A stretch of DNA of 64,000 bases from Eledone cirrhosa (GCA_964016885.1 OZ024749.1:35348498-35412497); one strand, 5' to 3'. Shown: positions 33,291-44,448, counted from the stretch's first letter. A program made the numbers and translations. The notes: generated by a model not told the origin, from the sequence alone.

Positions 33291-33307
33291 TGATGATATG
33301 ATTGACT

Positions 33308-33522
33308 TTAACCCTTTAGCATTTATATATATATATATACTACTGTATTTTTGTGGTAAAGGCTTTATCTCACATAATATCGAATCTATGAGATTTTGAT
33401 GTCATTTATTTTGAGAACAATACCTTAACATCAGTATGAGCAGTCAGTTACAGCTGGTTTGAACAGAAAGAGGTGAGAGAATTCTGACTGGATATGGCTG
33501 GTGTAAATGGTAAAGGGTTAAG
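33308..33522 (-). mobile_element. MITE-like element M1, reverse
   Basis: Termini TTAACCCTTTAGCATTTA and GTAAATGGTAAAGGGTTAA. The interior reads TCTCACATAATATCGAATCT then GGTTTGAACAGAAAGAGGTG, the reverse of the 20638 copy. A (TA)n expansion lies next to the left terminus. Confidence 0.8.
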
Positions 33523-33829
33523 ATGGTACCTCATTGGGACAACACTCTAACAACTGAAACCAGTATAAGAAAGACAGAATTATAATATTCCAGCATCACC
33601 TCAAATAGAGAACCTGTGTTATCTTTACTATCAAGCTTTCATACTGTCTGGCAAGTGACTTGATTTGATACTATCGCTGGAAACTAAAGCAATTATATCG
33701 TGGAAGAGTCATTATAGTCATTCATGTCACAAACAATATAACAAAAAATTTGACACCAAGAAATAAATTATAAGTGTAAAGTGATGTTAAGAGTTTTTGT
33801 ATTTTTTTTAATGTCTAAAATGACTCTTC
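33523..33829. other. No recognisable feature
   Basis: AT-rich, with neither ORF nor repeat support. Confidence 0.55.
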
Positions 33830-34310
33830 CATGATGTAATTGTTTCTATATTACTACCACCCACCAATAAAAACAGTGTAATGCTGTAACAATCCACCAA
33901 CACCAGTGATCCTGTGCTGCTTGGACCACTGAATCTCTTATTACCACACACCAATAAAACCACTGTTATATTGTAATAGTTCACCACCAACACCACCCAC
34001 ACCAGTGGCTCTGTGATGTCTTGACCACTAAATCTCGATATTAGTATCACAGACCAATAAAACCACTGTAATACTGTAATAATCCACCACTAACACCACC
34101 CACACCAGACACCCTGTGCTATCTTGACCACTAAATCTATATTACTACCATAGACCAATAAAACCACTGTAATACTACAATAGTCCACCAACACCACCCA
34201 CACCAGACACCCTGTGTATCTTGACCACTAAATCTCTATATTACTATCACAGACCAATAAAACCACTGTAATACTACAATAGTCCACCAATACCACCAGG
34301 GAATCTTTGC
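33830..34310. repeat. Minisatellite, ~100-110-bp unit
   Basis: Four to five units of ACCAATAAAACCACTGTAAT, AGTCCACCAACACCACCCAC and CTTGACCACTAAATCTCTAT. A diverged relic of the same unit lies at 33050-33190. The 80-codon antisense frame is a repeat artefact. Confidence 0.88.
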
Positions 34311-34490
34311 TGATTTTATCACAGAACTTTGGTAAATCAAAAATAAAATGAGAATCTATGGCAAGATTTCTCCAATTTTCTGTTCTCTGGATACTTATTT
34401 AATTTTGTTGTGTAGAATCATGTCGAGCTGACAATTTCTGGTGACTTGATTTATACACTAGCATGCCAATAAATTGTTACACTCACACAC

Positions 34491-34607
34491 ATATCATTGC
34501 CATCATCATTATCACCATTTTACATCTACATTCCATGCTGATATGGGCTGGATAGGTTGTCACAGTTTGAAACTGGATGGTTTGAAGAACCTTATTTCAT
34601 TCCTACA
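34491..34607 (-). mobile_element. LINE/SINE 3' terminal fragment
   Basis: CATCATTATCACCATTTTAC then TCCATGCTGATATGGGCTGG is the reverse complement of the terminal block (CCATGCTAGCGTGGAA, ACGTAAAACGGTGATGAT) at 43650-43697, degenerate. Confidence 0.65.
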
Positions 34608-34722
34608 AAGCAATTAACTTTTTCATTGGCATATTTCTAATGAAATACACTACCTATGGTTTATAAATAATTTTTTAAATAATTAGGAATTTGAAGTGAT
34701 TTAGGAAATTACAGGGTGTATC
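34608..34722 (-). mobile_element. MITE-like element M2, partial
   Basis: CTTTTTCATTGGCATATTTC and AATAATTAGGAATTTGAAGT are M2 right-end blocks in reverse. It is cut at ACAGGGTGTATCAAAGAG. Confidence 0.55.
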
Positions 34723-34981
34723 AAAGAGAATAATCTGATATGTGTGTAGATTATAGTTAGTAGAATTTGTGTAACTTGAAATCAAAGACAATGTCAACTT
34801 GCAGTCGTTTTTGACTCAACAGATGAATCACTTATCATCGTATTTCCGTGGTGATCAGCCATTGGTTCAATGAGTATTTATATAGAATATAATAAATCAC
34901 ATGAATACACCAATTTGTGAAATTAGCATTTGTATAGTCATATATACCCATAGATGTATATAATAATATCTATAATATATA

Positions 34982-35077
34982 TAATTGTTTCTACTTTTGG
35001 CACAAGGCCAGCAATTACTCAGTGTATTACTGGTACTTTATTTTATTGACCTCATAAGGATGAAAGACAAAGTTAAA
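34982..35077 (-). mobile_element. SINE family B, 3' part
   Basis: TAATTGTTTCTACTTTTGGC to GGATGAAAGACAAAGTTAAA. The head is absent. Confidence 0.85.
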
Positions 35078-35110
35078 ATTATTATATAGTCATGTAACAC
35101 ACACATTATT

Positions 35111-35399
35111 TTAACCCTTTTGATACCAACCTGTCTGAAATCACCCCTGGTTCTATGATACAAAACACTTTGCTTTGAAGCATTTATCATCATCATATCA
35201 TCATTATTTAATGTCTGTTTTCCCTGATATTAATGTAAAAACATCTTCCATCATGATTGTCATGATGTTCCAAACACCAGCTTAAAAATGAAAACAAGCT
35301 AGCTATATTACTAAATCCCTTTCAAATCATTATTAATTTCAAAATTATTTGAAAGTAATAAGCAGTCTTTCCTGAGAAATCTGATGAGGAAAGGGTTAA
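35111..35399 (+). mobile_element. MITE-like element M2, both termini
   Basis: Starts TTAACCCTTTTGATACCAAC and ends GATGAGGAAAGGGTTAA, so TTAA flanks both ends. The interior has GGTTCTATGATACAAAACAC and ATGTTCCAAACACCAGCTTA. 289 bp, no ORF. Confidence 0.75.
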
Positions 35400-36028
35400 C
35401 CACACAGCCATGCTTATAAAAGCCACAATGCTGTTTCTACTTGCAAAATTCAGTGAAAAACAACATTTATAAAAGCCATCAGCTATTCATTTATTCATAG
35501 CAAATATTGGTTTAGAATTTCAAAGAATATTTTCTACTCATAGATAAGTTCCATACCAATTCATACTATTCCTATATTATCCAAATTTACTTCTGAATAT
35601 ATTTTTCCATTTATTTTTTTTTATTATCTCAGCAGCTGATTACAGAAAATAATAATAATAAAAAAAATGGCAGCTATTTACTACAATTCTACCATTTTAC
35701 GGAGAACAATATTGTCTTTTTCTATGTATTTTTTCAATTCTTTGTATTGTAAATGTCCTAATTATAGGAGATTGGTCGGAATCGGAATTTAAGTTCATAT
35801 TTTAATCAAATACCTCGTTGTACTTCAGAAAATATTGAGAGAGATCAATATAGTTTAATTAATAGCTATTTTCTCCTGACTTCCCATGAAATACTGAAAG
35901 ATGATCAAACTTTCTAGAGACCCATTAACGCTCACTTAGAAATTTTTTAAAAGATGCCAAATGAGATATTTTTCAAATGAAACAAGTAAAGAATATTAAA
36001 ACATGGAGAGATGAATAATTCTTTAGAA
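35400..36028. other. No recognisable feature
   Basis: AT-rich unique-looking DNA. Confidence 0.55.
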
Positions 36029-37515
36029 TTTAACTCTTTTGTTACCATATTTCTAATGCAAAACCCTGCCTGTGGTTTTCAAATAATTTTCAAAATAATC
36101 AAGTATTTAGAGGGATTTGATGCTTGGAACTTAACAAAAGTTCTTATGTAAAATTATGATGGAAGGGTTTTAGATAAATATAAACACTTTAATTATTTCA
36201 TTACTCTATTTCTTAAGAAAAGCACTGTCTATGATTTTCAAAGCATTTTGAAAATAATCAAGAATTTTGAAGGATTTAGTAATATAACTAACCTTCTCAT
36301 TATTAAGCTGGTTTGTGGAAAATAACAAAGATTCTAATATGAAATTAGAAGGTTTTTAGATAAATATATACACTTTAAAATAGATAGTTTTGTATCATAA
36401 AACTAGGGAGAATTTCAGTGAGTTTGGTAACAAAAGGGTTAAAAATGTCAAATGATATATCTTTTTAAATAAAACAGAATAAAAGAATATTGGCCACTCC
36501 TTTGTGACTGTATTTCTAAAGAAATACATCTCATTTTAATTAATTAATGAACAATTTTGAGGGATATACTCAAATTATTTATCGTTTCATTGCTAAGATA
36601 GTAACACAGCATTTGGTTCTTATATAAAATTATGTTGGAGGACTTTAATTTAAATAGAAACCCATTAACCATCTTGTTATCAACCTGACCAAAATAGTCT
36701 CTAGTTCTAGGAAACAAAACCATTTAAAGGGTTCCTATTTATATTAAAATCTTCCAACACAATTTCATATAAAAGCCATATGTTAAGTTATATTCTTAGT
36801 AATGAAATAATTAATAATTTTGGTAAATTACTCAAAATTCTTCATTGTCTCTTTTGATACCAACTCACTCAAAACAGACTCTGGTTCAATGCAACAAAGT
36901 CCTTGAAATTAAATTAGAACCACTCATTTTAAAGGGTTCCTATTTAAATTGAAGTATTCCAACATAATTTTATATAAGAACTATATGTAAATTTACTACC
37001 TTATTATAATGAAGTAATTAATAATTTTGGTAAATCTCTCAATACCAAGCTGCCTGAAATTGCCCCTGGTTCTATGATACAAAACTGTTTGTTCTGAAAC
37101 GTTTATATCTATTTAACCCTTTAGCATTTAAGCCGGCCATATCCGGCCAGAATTCTTTCACCTCTTTCTATTCAAACCAGTCGTAACCAGCCATTCATAC
37201 CGACATTAAGATATTGTTCTCAAAATAAATACCAAAATCACATAGATTCGGTGCTATGTGAGATAATTATGTGAGATAAAACCTTTTCTCTGTAAGTACA
37301 ATAGTAAATATAGAGTAATGTAAATGCTAAAGGGTTCAAATACTTTCTATCATAATTTTCTGTTAGCATTTTTGTTAAGTTATGTTCCAAACACTAGTTT
37401 AATAATAGGAAAGTTATATTACTAAATCCCTTGAAATTCTTGATTATTTTCAAATCTATTTGGAAATCATAGGCTGAATATTTCATTAGAAATATGGTCA
37501 CAAAAGGGTTAACGA
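36029..37515. mobile_element. Cluster of nested and adjacent M2 elements
   Basis: Repeated M2 blocks (ATTTTGAAAATAATCAAGAA, GTTCTATGATACAAAACTGT, AAAGGGTTCCTATTTA) in both orientations, bounded by AACTCTTTTGTTACCATATT at the left and GGTCACAAAAGGGTTAA at the right. Approximate sub-copies are 36029-36440 (minus, composite), 36490-36660, 36665-36840, 36855-37025 and 37030-37515. The last is split by M1. Confidence 0.65.
37113..37338 (+). mobile_element. MITE-like element M1 nested in M2
   Basis: TTAACCCTTTAGCATTTAAG at the left, AATGCTAAAGGGTTCAA at the right. The M2 sequence before it (ACGTTTATATCTAT) resumes after it (ATACTTTCTATCAT). Compared with intact M2 copies, the junction fits insertion at TTAA. 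Confidence 0.8.
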
Positions 37516-37740
37516 AGTTAAATAGGATATTTTTCAAGTAAAATGGAATACAAGAATATTAAACCATAGAGAGATTGATCATTCTTTAGAAGTGAAACCT
37601 TGAAATATTCCACACAGAATTTCTAAAGTTTTCTATTTTGTCAAAATGCACTCAGTTTATATCATTTGTTGAATGGATCCAATATTTTGGTTTCCATAGT
37701 CTATGGAGACAGGTTGTCTAAATCAGAATCAGAATAAAAC

Positions 37741-37855
37741 CTATGCATGTGTGTATATATGTGAGCATATGTATGATTTTAGATGTGTGTGAATGTGTGT
37801 ACATATATGTGTATGCATATTATGTGTGTGTGTCTGTATATGAGTATGTATGTCA

Positions 37856-37886
<31 letters not shown>

Positions 37887-37907
37887 ATGCGTGTCTTTGT
37901 TGGTGTG

Positions 37908-37941
<34 letters not shown>

Positions 37942-37972
37942 ACTCTGTGTTTTATGAATACATAAATGTGTG

Positions 37973-38013
<41 letters not shown>

Positions 38014-38215
38014 ATATGTACAGAAACCATTTAAGACACCAGACATATGATGATGATAATAGTAGTAATGACGATTATGATGGTGATAATATTGACAATG
38101 GTGATGGTGGTGATGATAATGGTGATACACTAAAGAATATAGTCACAAGAGAAACAAATGCTGAGATGTAAGTAATAATAATAATAATAATAATAATATT
38201 AATAATAATGATTTC
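37741..38215. repeat. TG/CT/TA microsatellites, then GAT/AAT tract
   Basis: TG at 37780-37880, CT at 37918-37945, (TA) at 37978-38006, GAT-rich at 38048-38130, AAT at 38173-38230. Frames across them are artefacts. Confidence 0.85.
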
Positions 38216-38552
38216 CTTTGATAATAATAATACCCAAATAATTATCTAACATGTTAGTAGGTGGTTTCATATTGGAAATAGTTTTGAAAAGGTTCATAGA
38301 AAATTAAGATCGCATTCTTGTGTAAAACCATTAGACTGGAATATAACATTGATTGGAATGCAACTGTACTATCCCCCCCCCCTTTACAACGTTCCCCCTA
38401 TAACTGAGGTAACTGTTGTCAATATATCTATCTGACTAAAACAAACTTTACTGTTGATATAGTCTCTATATACAACATTGCGAGTGTGTTGGTGTGTGTG
38501 TGTGTGTGTGTGGGGGGGTGTTGAACCTCCACCATTTCTGACAATGTGCATT

Positions 38553-38840
38553 GCAGTTGTTCGATTAATGGAACAGCTTGCTTGCAAAATTATTGTGCAC
38601 AGACCGAGCATTCAAGAGACATGTCCAACTTTAAGATAGTTCTCAGGGAGATTCAGCATGCAAGGTTGTCCCTTTAAATTACAGGTATAAATTCATTTTT
38701 TTTCTATCTGAGTAGACTGGAGCAATGTGAAATAAAGTGTCTTGCTTAAGGACACAACAAGCTGCTTGGTCTGGGAATCAAACTCATAACCTTAGCATCA
38801 GGAACTGAACACCCTAACCACTAAGCTACAAGCTTTCACA
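38553..38840 (-). mobile_element. SINE family D, reverse
   Basis: From the 3' end ATTAATGGAACAGCTTGCTT through ACATGTCCAACTTTAAGATA and GGAGCAATGTGAAATAAAGT to GGGAATCAAACTCATAACC (B-box complement) and AACCACTAAGCTACAAGC (A-box complement). Confidence 0.78.
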
Positions 38841-38924
38841 TATACAGCATTAGTTTATTCTTGATGAACGTATAGACATCAATAGAAGTATGACAAATAT
38901 AAAAATGCTACATACATGTATATA

Positions 38925-39108
38925 TATAAATATAAATATATATATAAATATAAATATAAATATATATATAAATAAATATATATATATATAAATATATATA
39001 TAGATAAATATATAAATATATATATAATATATATATATAAATAATCATATAAATATATATATAATATATATATAAATAATCATCATCATCATCATAATAT
39101 ATATATAA

Positions 39109-39145
<37 letters not shown>

Positions 39146-39146
39146 A

Positions 39147-39187
<41 letters not shown>

Positions 39188-39194
39188 TATATAA

Positions 39195-39285
<91 letters not shown>
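38925..39285. repeat. (TA)n with TAAA interruptions
   Basis: TA runs interrupted by TATAAATA and one ATCATCATCATCATAA patch. The last about 75 bp are pure TA. Confidence 0.95.
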
Positions 39286-39289
<4 letters not shown>

Positions 39290-39725
39290 TGCTGTTCATG
39301 TCAAAAGAGAAAGAAAAAGGCCTTTCCAATAGATTCTGAATATTGGAGTTTTGTGTTGAAAAGCAGTCTGTAAGCGCAGAAACAATGAAATTCACTAGAG
39401 AATCAAGCGGGATTTTCCAGTGGTTGAGACTAAGACTCATATTACCACAGCAAGCATGGATCTAAAAAAACACTATGGCTATGATTAATAAATACAATAT
39501 GAACAGAACACTCCCATATGTTATTAGAAAAAAAAATGCTGCAACAACAAAAGAAATATATTCAGTTGTTGATAATAGTGATTGTAAAAGAAGAAAAAAA
39601 TAAACCAAATAATTAATTAGTTTGGCAAAGGAACAAAACAGACTTCGATGCAAAAGCACTTGGTATTTTTGAATAATTTACATCATATTGTAGCAGTGAT
39701 CTATAGTGTACCAATTTCAACTTAT
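39286..39725. other. No recognisable feature
   Basis: Unique-looking. No supported ORF. Confidence 0.55.
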
Positions 39726-40970
39726 CACTCATATATAATGTACTGTTGTATCTTTGTAATAAACTTTTACTAACTACACTGCTGTATATAATGTACTGTT
39801 GTATCTTTGTAATAAACTTTTACGAACTATACTGCTGTATATAATGTAAAGTATTTTTGTAATAAACTATTACTAACTACACTGCTGTATATAATGTACT
39901 GTTGTATCTTTGTAATAAACTTTTACGAACTACACTGCTGTATATAATGTAAAGTATTTTTGTAATAAACTATTACTAACTACACTGCTGTATATAATGT
40001 ACTGTTGTATCTTTGTAATAAACTATTACTAACTACACTGCTGTATATAATGTACTGTTGTATCTTTGTAATAAACTTTTACTAACTACTCTGCTGTATA
40101 TAATGTACTGTTGTATCTTTGTAATAAACTATTACTAACTACACTGCTGTATATAATGTACTGTTGTATCTTTGTAATAAACTATTACTAACTACACTGC
40201 TGTATATAATGTACTGTTGTATCTTTGTAATAAACTTTTACTAACTACACTGCTGTATATAATGTACTGTTGTATCTTTGTAATAAACTTTTACGAACTA
40301 CACTGCTGTATATAATGTAAAGTATTTTTGTAATAAACTATTACTAACTACACTGCTGTATATAATGTACTGTTGTATCTTTGTAATAAACTTTTACTAA
40401 CTACTCTGCTGTATATAATGTACTGTTGTATCTTTGTAATAAACTATTACTAACTACACTGCTGTATATAATGTACTGTTGTATCTTTGTAATAAACTTT
40501 TACGAACTACACTGCTGTATATAATGTACTGTTGTATCTTTGTAATAAACTATTACTAACTACACTGCTGTATATAATGTACTGTTGTATCTTTGTAATA
40601 AACTATTACTAACTACACTGCTGTATATAATGTACTGTTGTATCTTTGTAATAAACTTTTACTAACTACTCTGTTGTATATAATGTACTGTTGTATCTTT
40701 GTAATAAACTATTACTAACTATACTGCTATATATAATGTACTGTTGTATCTTTGTAATAAACTTTTACTAACTACACTGCTGTATACCAACATATATAAT
40801 TGTTTCTACTTTAGGCACAAGGCCAGCAATTACCCAGTGCATTACTGGTACTTTATTTTATCGACCCCGTAAGGATGAAAGGCAAAGTCCACCTCGGTGG
40901 GATTTGTATATAATGTACAGTTATAGGTTTCTAATAAACTTTTACTAACTACACTGCTCTGTTACCACAT
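39726..40970. repeat. Minisatellite, 53/50-bp unit, about 20 copies
   Basis: Unit CTGCTGTATATAATGTACTG with TATCTTTGTAATAAACTTTT and ACTAACTACA. A 50-bp variant carries ATGTAAAGTATTTTTGT (first at about 39840). Units also alternate between AAACTTTTAC and AAACTATTAC. Each contains AATAAA. The array resumes at about 40908 after a SINE insertion. Confidence 0.95.
40795..40907 (-). mobile_element. SINE family B inserted in the 53-bp array
   Basis: AATTGTTTCTACTTTAGGCA to ACCTCGGTGGGATTTG, then array sequence TATATAATGTACAG resumes. Head truncated. Little diverged. Confidence 0.9.
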
Positions 40971-40973
40971 ATG

Positions 40974-41080
40974 TGAAAGAGTGTGACTTAGTGGTTAGGG
41001 TGTTTAGTATACATGATCATAAAGGTTATAGGTTTAATTCCCAATGGTATGTAGTGTCCTTCAATAAAACAAGTTATTAT
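40974..41080 (+). mobile_element. tRNA-like SINE head
   Basis: GTGTGACTTAGTGGTTAGGG (A box) and AAAGGTTATAGGTTTAATTC (B-box-like), then AGTGTCCTTCAATAAAAC. No further body. Confidence 0.65.
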
Positions 41081-41205
41081 TATAGTCATTTACCTGAGAA
41101 CAACTACGTTCCAAATTCATTTCTTTGTAGCAATATGAAGCAATAATCAGAAACTTTAAAGACATTGCCACTTGCCACCTTTCTCTTCAGAATGTATATA
41201 TATAC

Positions 41206-41602
41206 ATCATCATCATCATCATCATCATTTTACGTCTGCTTTTCCCTGCTTGCAAGGGTGGGATGGGAACTGATTCTGGCTTGATTTCTACAGCTGGATG
41301 TTCTTCCTAACACCAACCTCATTTACAGTGAGTGCTGGGGGCTTTTTTTTTCCGTGGCGCCTCCATGTCCACTCTACAGTGTGGGCTGGGTGCTTTTTTG
41401 CCATGGCACCTCCACGACCACTTTGCAGTGGAATGATAGGGACCGCAGTCCCTATCATCTCATTTCTACAGCTGAGTAAACTGGAGCAATGTGAAATAAA
41501 GTGTCTTGCTCAAGGAAACAACACATCACCTGGTCTGAGAATTGAACTCACAACCTTTCGATTTCAAGGCCAATGCTCTAACCACTAAGCCATGTGCCTC
41601 CA
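41206..41602 (-). mobile_element. SINE family A with two tail monomers, reverse
   Basis: Starts at (ATC)n plus TTTTACGTCTGCTTTTCCCT and ends CTAAGCCATGTGCCTCC (head). Between GGTTGG-type and TCCCTATCATCTC blocks it has two copies of the GTGCTGGGTGCTTTTTTGCC monomer (about 41325-41385 and 41386-41430), where other family A copies have one. It ends about 78 bp before the LINE. Confidence 0.92.
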
Positions 41603-41628
41603 TATATATATATATTTTTATATATATA

Positions 41629-41679
<51 letters not shown>
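41603..41679. repeat. (TA)n between SINE and LINE
   Basis: TA with two TTTTTA interruptions. It happens to be in frame with the LINE ORF and extends it artificially to an ATG at 41542. Confidence 0.95.
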
Positions 41680-41682
<3 letters not shown>

Positions 41683-43398
41683 TGGGAAGAAGAGACCCTA
41701 CCCCACGTAGACCCTATAGAGGGACCAGCAGTACAAGTCAGCGGCAGCGTAGTAAGTAAGGCAATCAGAGATATGAAGATAGGGAAGGCAACCGGTCCAT
41801 CGGGTATAGCTGCCGAGATGCTGAAGGCATCTGGGTTTGTAGGTCACACTATAACCACACGTATCGTTAACCAGGTAATACTAGAGGGGGCCATACCAAA
41901 AGATTGGTGCAGTAGCATCATTGTCAACTGCTACAAAGGTAAAGGCGATGCACTAGATAGAGGAAACTATAGAGGTATAAAGTTGATGGACCAGGTCATG
42001 AAAGTAACAGAAAGAGTTATAGCACAGCTGATTAGGGACCGGGTGAATATAGACGAGATGCAATTTGGGTTTGTACCAGGGAAAGGCACCACTGATGCGC
42101 TCTTCCTTGTGAGGCAATTACAGGAAAAGTACCTAGCTAAAAGTAAGCCACTCTACTTGGCATTTGTCGACCTTGAGAAAGCCTTTGACAGAGTTCCACG
42201 TGCAGTAATCTGGTGGGCTCTTAGAAAACTAGGAGTAGATGAATGGCTTGTGAAAGCGGTACAAGCCATGTATAGGGGAGCAGTCAGCAAAGTTAGGATT
42301 GGCAATGAGTATAGCGAGGAATTTAGCGTACAGGTTGGGGTCCACCAGGGCTCTGTTCTTAGCCCTCTCCTGTTCATCATAGTCCTGCAGGCAATAACGG
42401 AGGAGTTTAAGACCGGATGCCCACGGGAACTCCTGTATGCTGATGACCTCGCACTCATAGCTGAATCTATGGTAGAACTAGAGAATAAATTCCAAACCTG
42501 GAAGCAGGGACTAGAGAGAAAGGGCCTCAAAGTCAACATGACAAAGACTAAGGTCCTTATAAGTAGACGAGAAAACAGAACCCAGATCCCCTCAGGGAAA
42601 TGGCCTTGCTCAGTATGTAGGAAAGGTGTAGGTAGGAACTCCATTCTTTGCCCCAAATGCAAACAATGGGTACACAAGAGATGTAGCGGGATCTCAGGAA
42701 GCTTAATTAAGAATGTAGGATTCACATGCAGCAGCTGTGCTGAAACAGCAAGCAAACAGCCACAGGAAACAAGTGCCACCAATCTCTGGGAGGGCCCTGT
42801 AGAAACAGTAGACAGCTTCTGCTACCTAGGTGACCGAATTAGCAACGGAGGTGGGTGCTCAGAAAGTACAATAACTAGGGTAAGAACGGGATGGAAGAAG
42901 TTTAGGGAACTACTACCACTGCTAGCTGCAAAAGGCTTCTCCCTCAGAATGAAAGGCAGACTGTATGATGCGTGTATCCGAACAGCGATGTTGCATGGTA
43001 GTGAGACCTGGGCGCTGAAGGTGGAAGACTTACGTAGATTAGAGAGAAACGAAGCCTGCATGCTCCGATGGATGTGTAACAGTAATATACGTGAACGACA
43101 AAGCATAAATGAATTGAGAGAGAGACTGAGCATAAGAGGAATCAAATGCTGCGTGCAGGAGAGGCGGTTACGCTGGTATGGACATGTGATGCGTATGAAG
43201 GATGACAGCTGCATAAAAAGGTGCAGAGCACTAGAAGTTGATGGAAACCGCGGAGTGGGGAGACCCAAGATGACTTGGGATGAGGTGATAAAAGCCGACC
43301 TTACCCAACTACACCTCTCAAAGTCAATGACACACGACCGTGACTTCTGGCGTCACGCAGTAATACAGGGTACCCGACCTCCCATGGGTACATGCTGA
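41680..43398 (+). CDS. LINE reverse transcriptase with internal PHD-type zinc finger (partial)
   Basis: About 572 codons of a retrotransposon polyprotein. It would copy its own RNA, and probably SINE RNA, at a nicked genomic target in the nucleus. Numbering from the upstream in-frame ATG at 41542: fingers region KATGPSGIAAEML (82-95); GNYRGIKLM (141-149); FGFVPGKGTTDALFLVRQL (175-194); motif A LAFVDLEKAFDRVP with catalytic D210; motif B GVHQGSVLSPLLF (266-278); motif C YADD (299-302, D301 and D302); motif D GLKVNMTKTKVL (328-339). A C4HC3 zinc finger follows (C356, C359, C370, C373, H378, C381, C396, C399), PHD-like. The C terminus has LRWYGHVMRM (543-552) and GRPKMTWDEV (573-582). No internal stop. 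Residues 1-46 of the open frame derive from a SINE and (TA)n and are not LINE, so the true start is lost. No endonuclease remains, so it is not autonomous as it stands. Confidence 0.93.
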
Positions 43399-43693
43399 AG
43401 CATATAAACAATATGCCCCCCCCCCCACCGCAAGGTGGTCGTGGAGGTGCCACGGCAAAAAAGCACCCAGCCCACACTGTAAAGTGGACGTGTAGGCGCC
43501 ACGAAAAAGCACCCAGCACTCACTGTAAATGAGGTTGGTGTTAGGAAGGGCATCCAGCTGTAGAAATCAAGCCAGATCAGTTCCTGTATGAGCAAGGCAT
43601 GGTCAGCCGACCAGACACTGCCCACAACAGGACAACCCGTCTAACCCATGCTAGCGTGGAAGAACGGACGTAAAACGGTGATGATGATGATGA

Positions 43694-43697
<4 letters not shown>
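43399..43697 (+). other. LINE 3' UTR with SINE-shared segment
   Basis: 43435-43577 shares its order with the family A SINE body: GTCGTGGAGGTGCCACGGCA, two copies of the AAAAAGCACCCAGC monomer, AATGAGGTTGGTGTTAGGAA and GCATCCAGCTGTAGAAATCA. 43578-43697 is LINE-specific (GGCATGGTCAGCCGACCAGA, CCATGCTAGCGTGGAAGAAC) and ends in (GAT)n. A C-run of 13 is at about 43413-43426. The UTR shared with SINEs is probably the RT recognition site. Confidence 0.85.

Positions 43698-43727
<30 letters not shown>
43697..43727. repeat. (TA)n after LINE
   Basis: Pure TA run that follows the (GAT)n tail. The matching run before 41680 suggests insertion in a TA tract. Confidence 0.93.
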
Positions 43728-43731
<4 letters not shown>

Positions 43732-44200
43732 TGTCCCACGGAAATATATACACACTTCAACAGGACTCTAATAAATATTGGTTGTACAGGTAATCAAAGT
43801 ATGTATACATTTTTGAGGTCACCCTCTCTCAGAGTGTGTGTGTTCTAGACTAGGTAATTGTTTTTTGTTTTCTTCAGATAAGCCAAACGTTTTCGAAAGA
43901 TTTTACAATAGTCAGATAATACAATGTGTTGCCTTGGTAACAAAAGAAAAGATAAGAAAAGATTTTGTCTAATTTTTTTTACTGTTCTAAAGCTTAAGCT
44001 TTATGATGCTACCTGGATACACCTTTGTAGAAGAGCACTTAAGGTAGCAACTACTTAAAAATAAGTCTTATGGCTCATGGTAAGTAACAGTCATGCACAA
44101 GCAGCATACTCACATATACACACACATATATACATACACCTATGTAAATAGCCTAAACATAAATGCATTTATATGGAATTAAATCTTTTCCAACTGGAAT
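43728..44200. other. No recognisable gene
   Basis: Starts AGTGTGTCCCACGGAAATAT. AT-rich unique-looking sequence with no supported ORF. Confidence 0.5.
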
Positions 44201-44204
44201 ATAA

Positions 44205-44205
44205 C

Positions 44206-44290
<85 letters not shown>

Positions 44291-44298
44291 TGAGAGAG

Positions 44299-44358
<60 letters not shown>

Positions 44359-44415
44359 AGTGTACCTAAGCACTGTACACAATAATTTCATTATTATTTA
44401 TTATATATATATTTC

Positions 44416-44448
<33 letters not shown>

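Larger units (their letters stand above)
41680..43697 (+). mobile_element. 5'-truncated non-LTR retrotransposon (LINE)
   Basis: A 2.0-kb insertion between (TA)n tracts, ending in (GAT)n. It has an open RT frame (41680-43398) and a 3' UTR of about 300 bp. The 5' UTR and any endonuclease domain are missing, as expected from incomplete reverse transcription. A single RT-type ORF and a trinucleotide 3' end recall RTE-like elements, but the clade cannot be fixed without a phylogeny. Lack of stops or frameshifts suggests a recent insertion. Confidence 0.95.

Noticed and set aside
41298..41588. 96-codon frame resembling frames at 7070 and 14672 (minus)
   Set aside because: All are translations of the same family A SINE body. 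The similarity reflects the repeat, not a gene family.
42153..43268. Antisense frames of 148-209 codons opposite the LINE RT
   Set aside because: Shadows of the coding strand. The plus frame has clear RT motifs.
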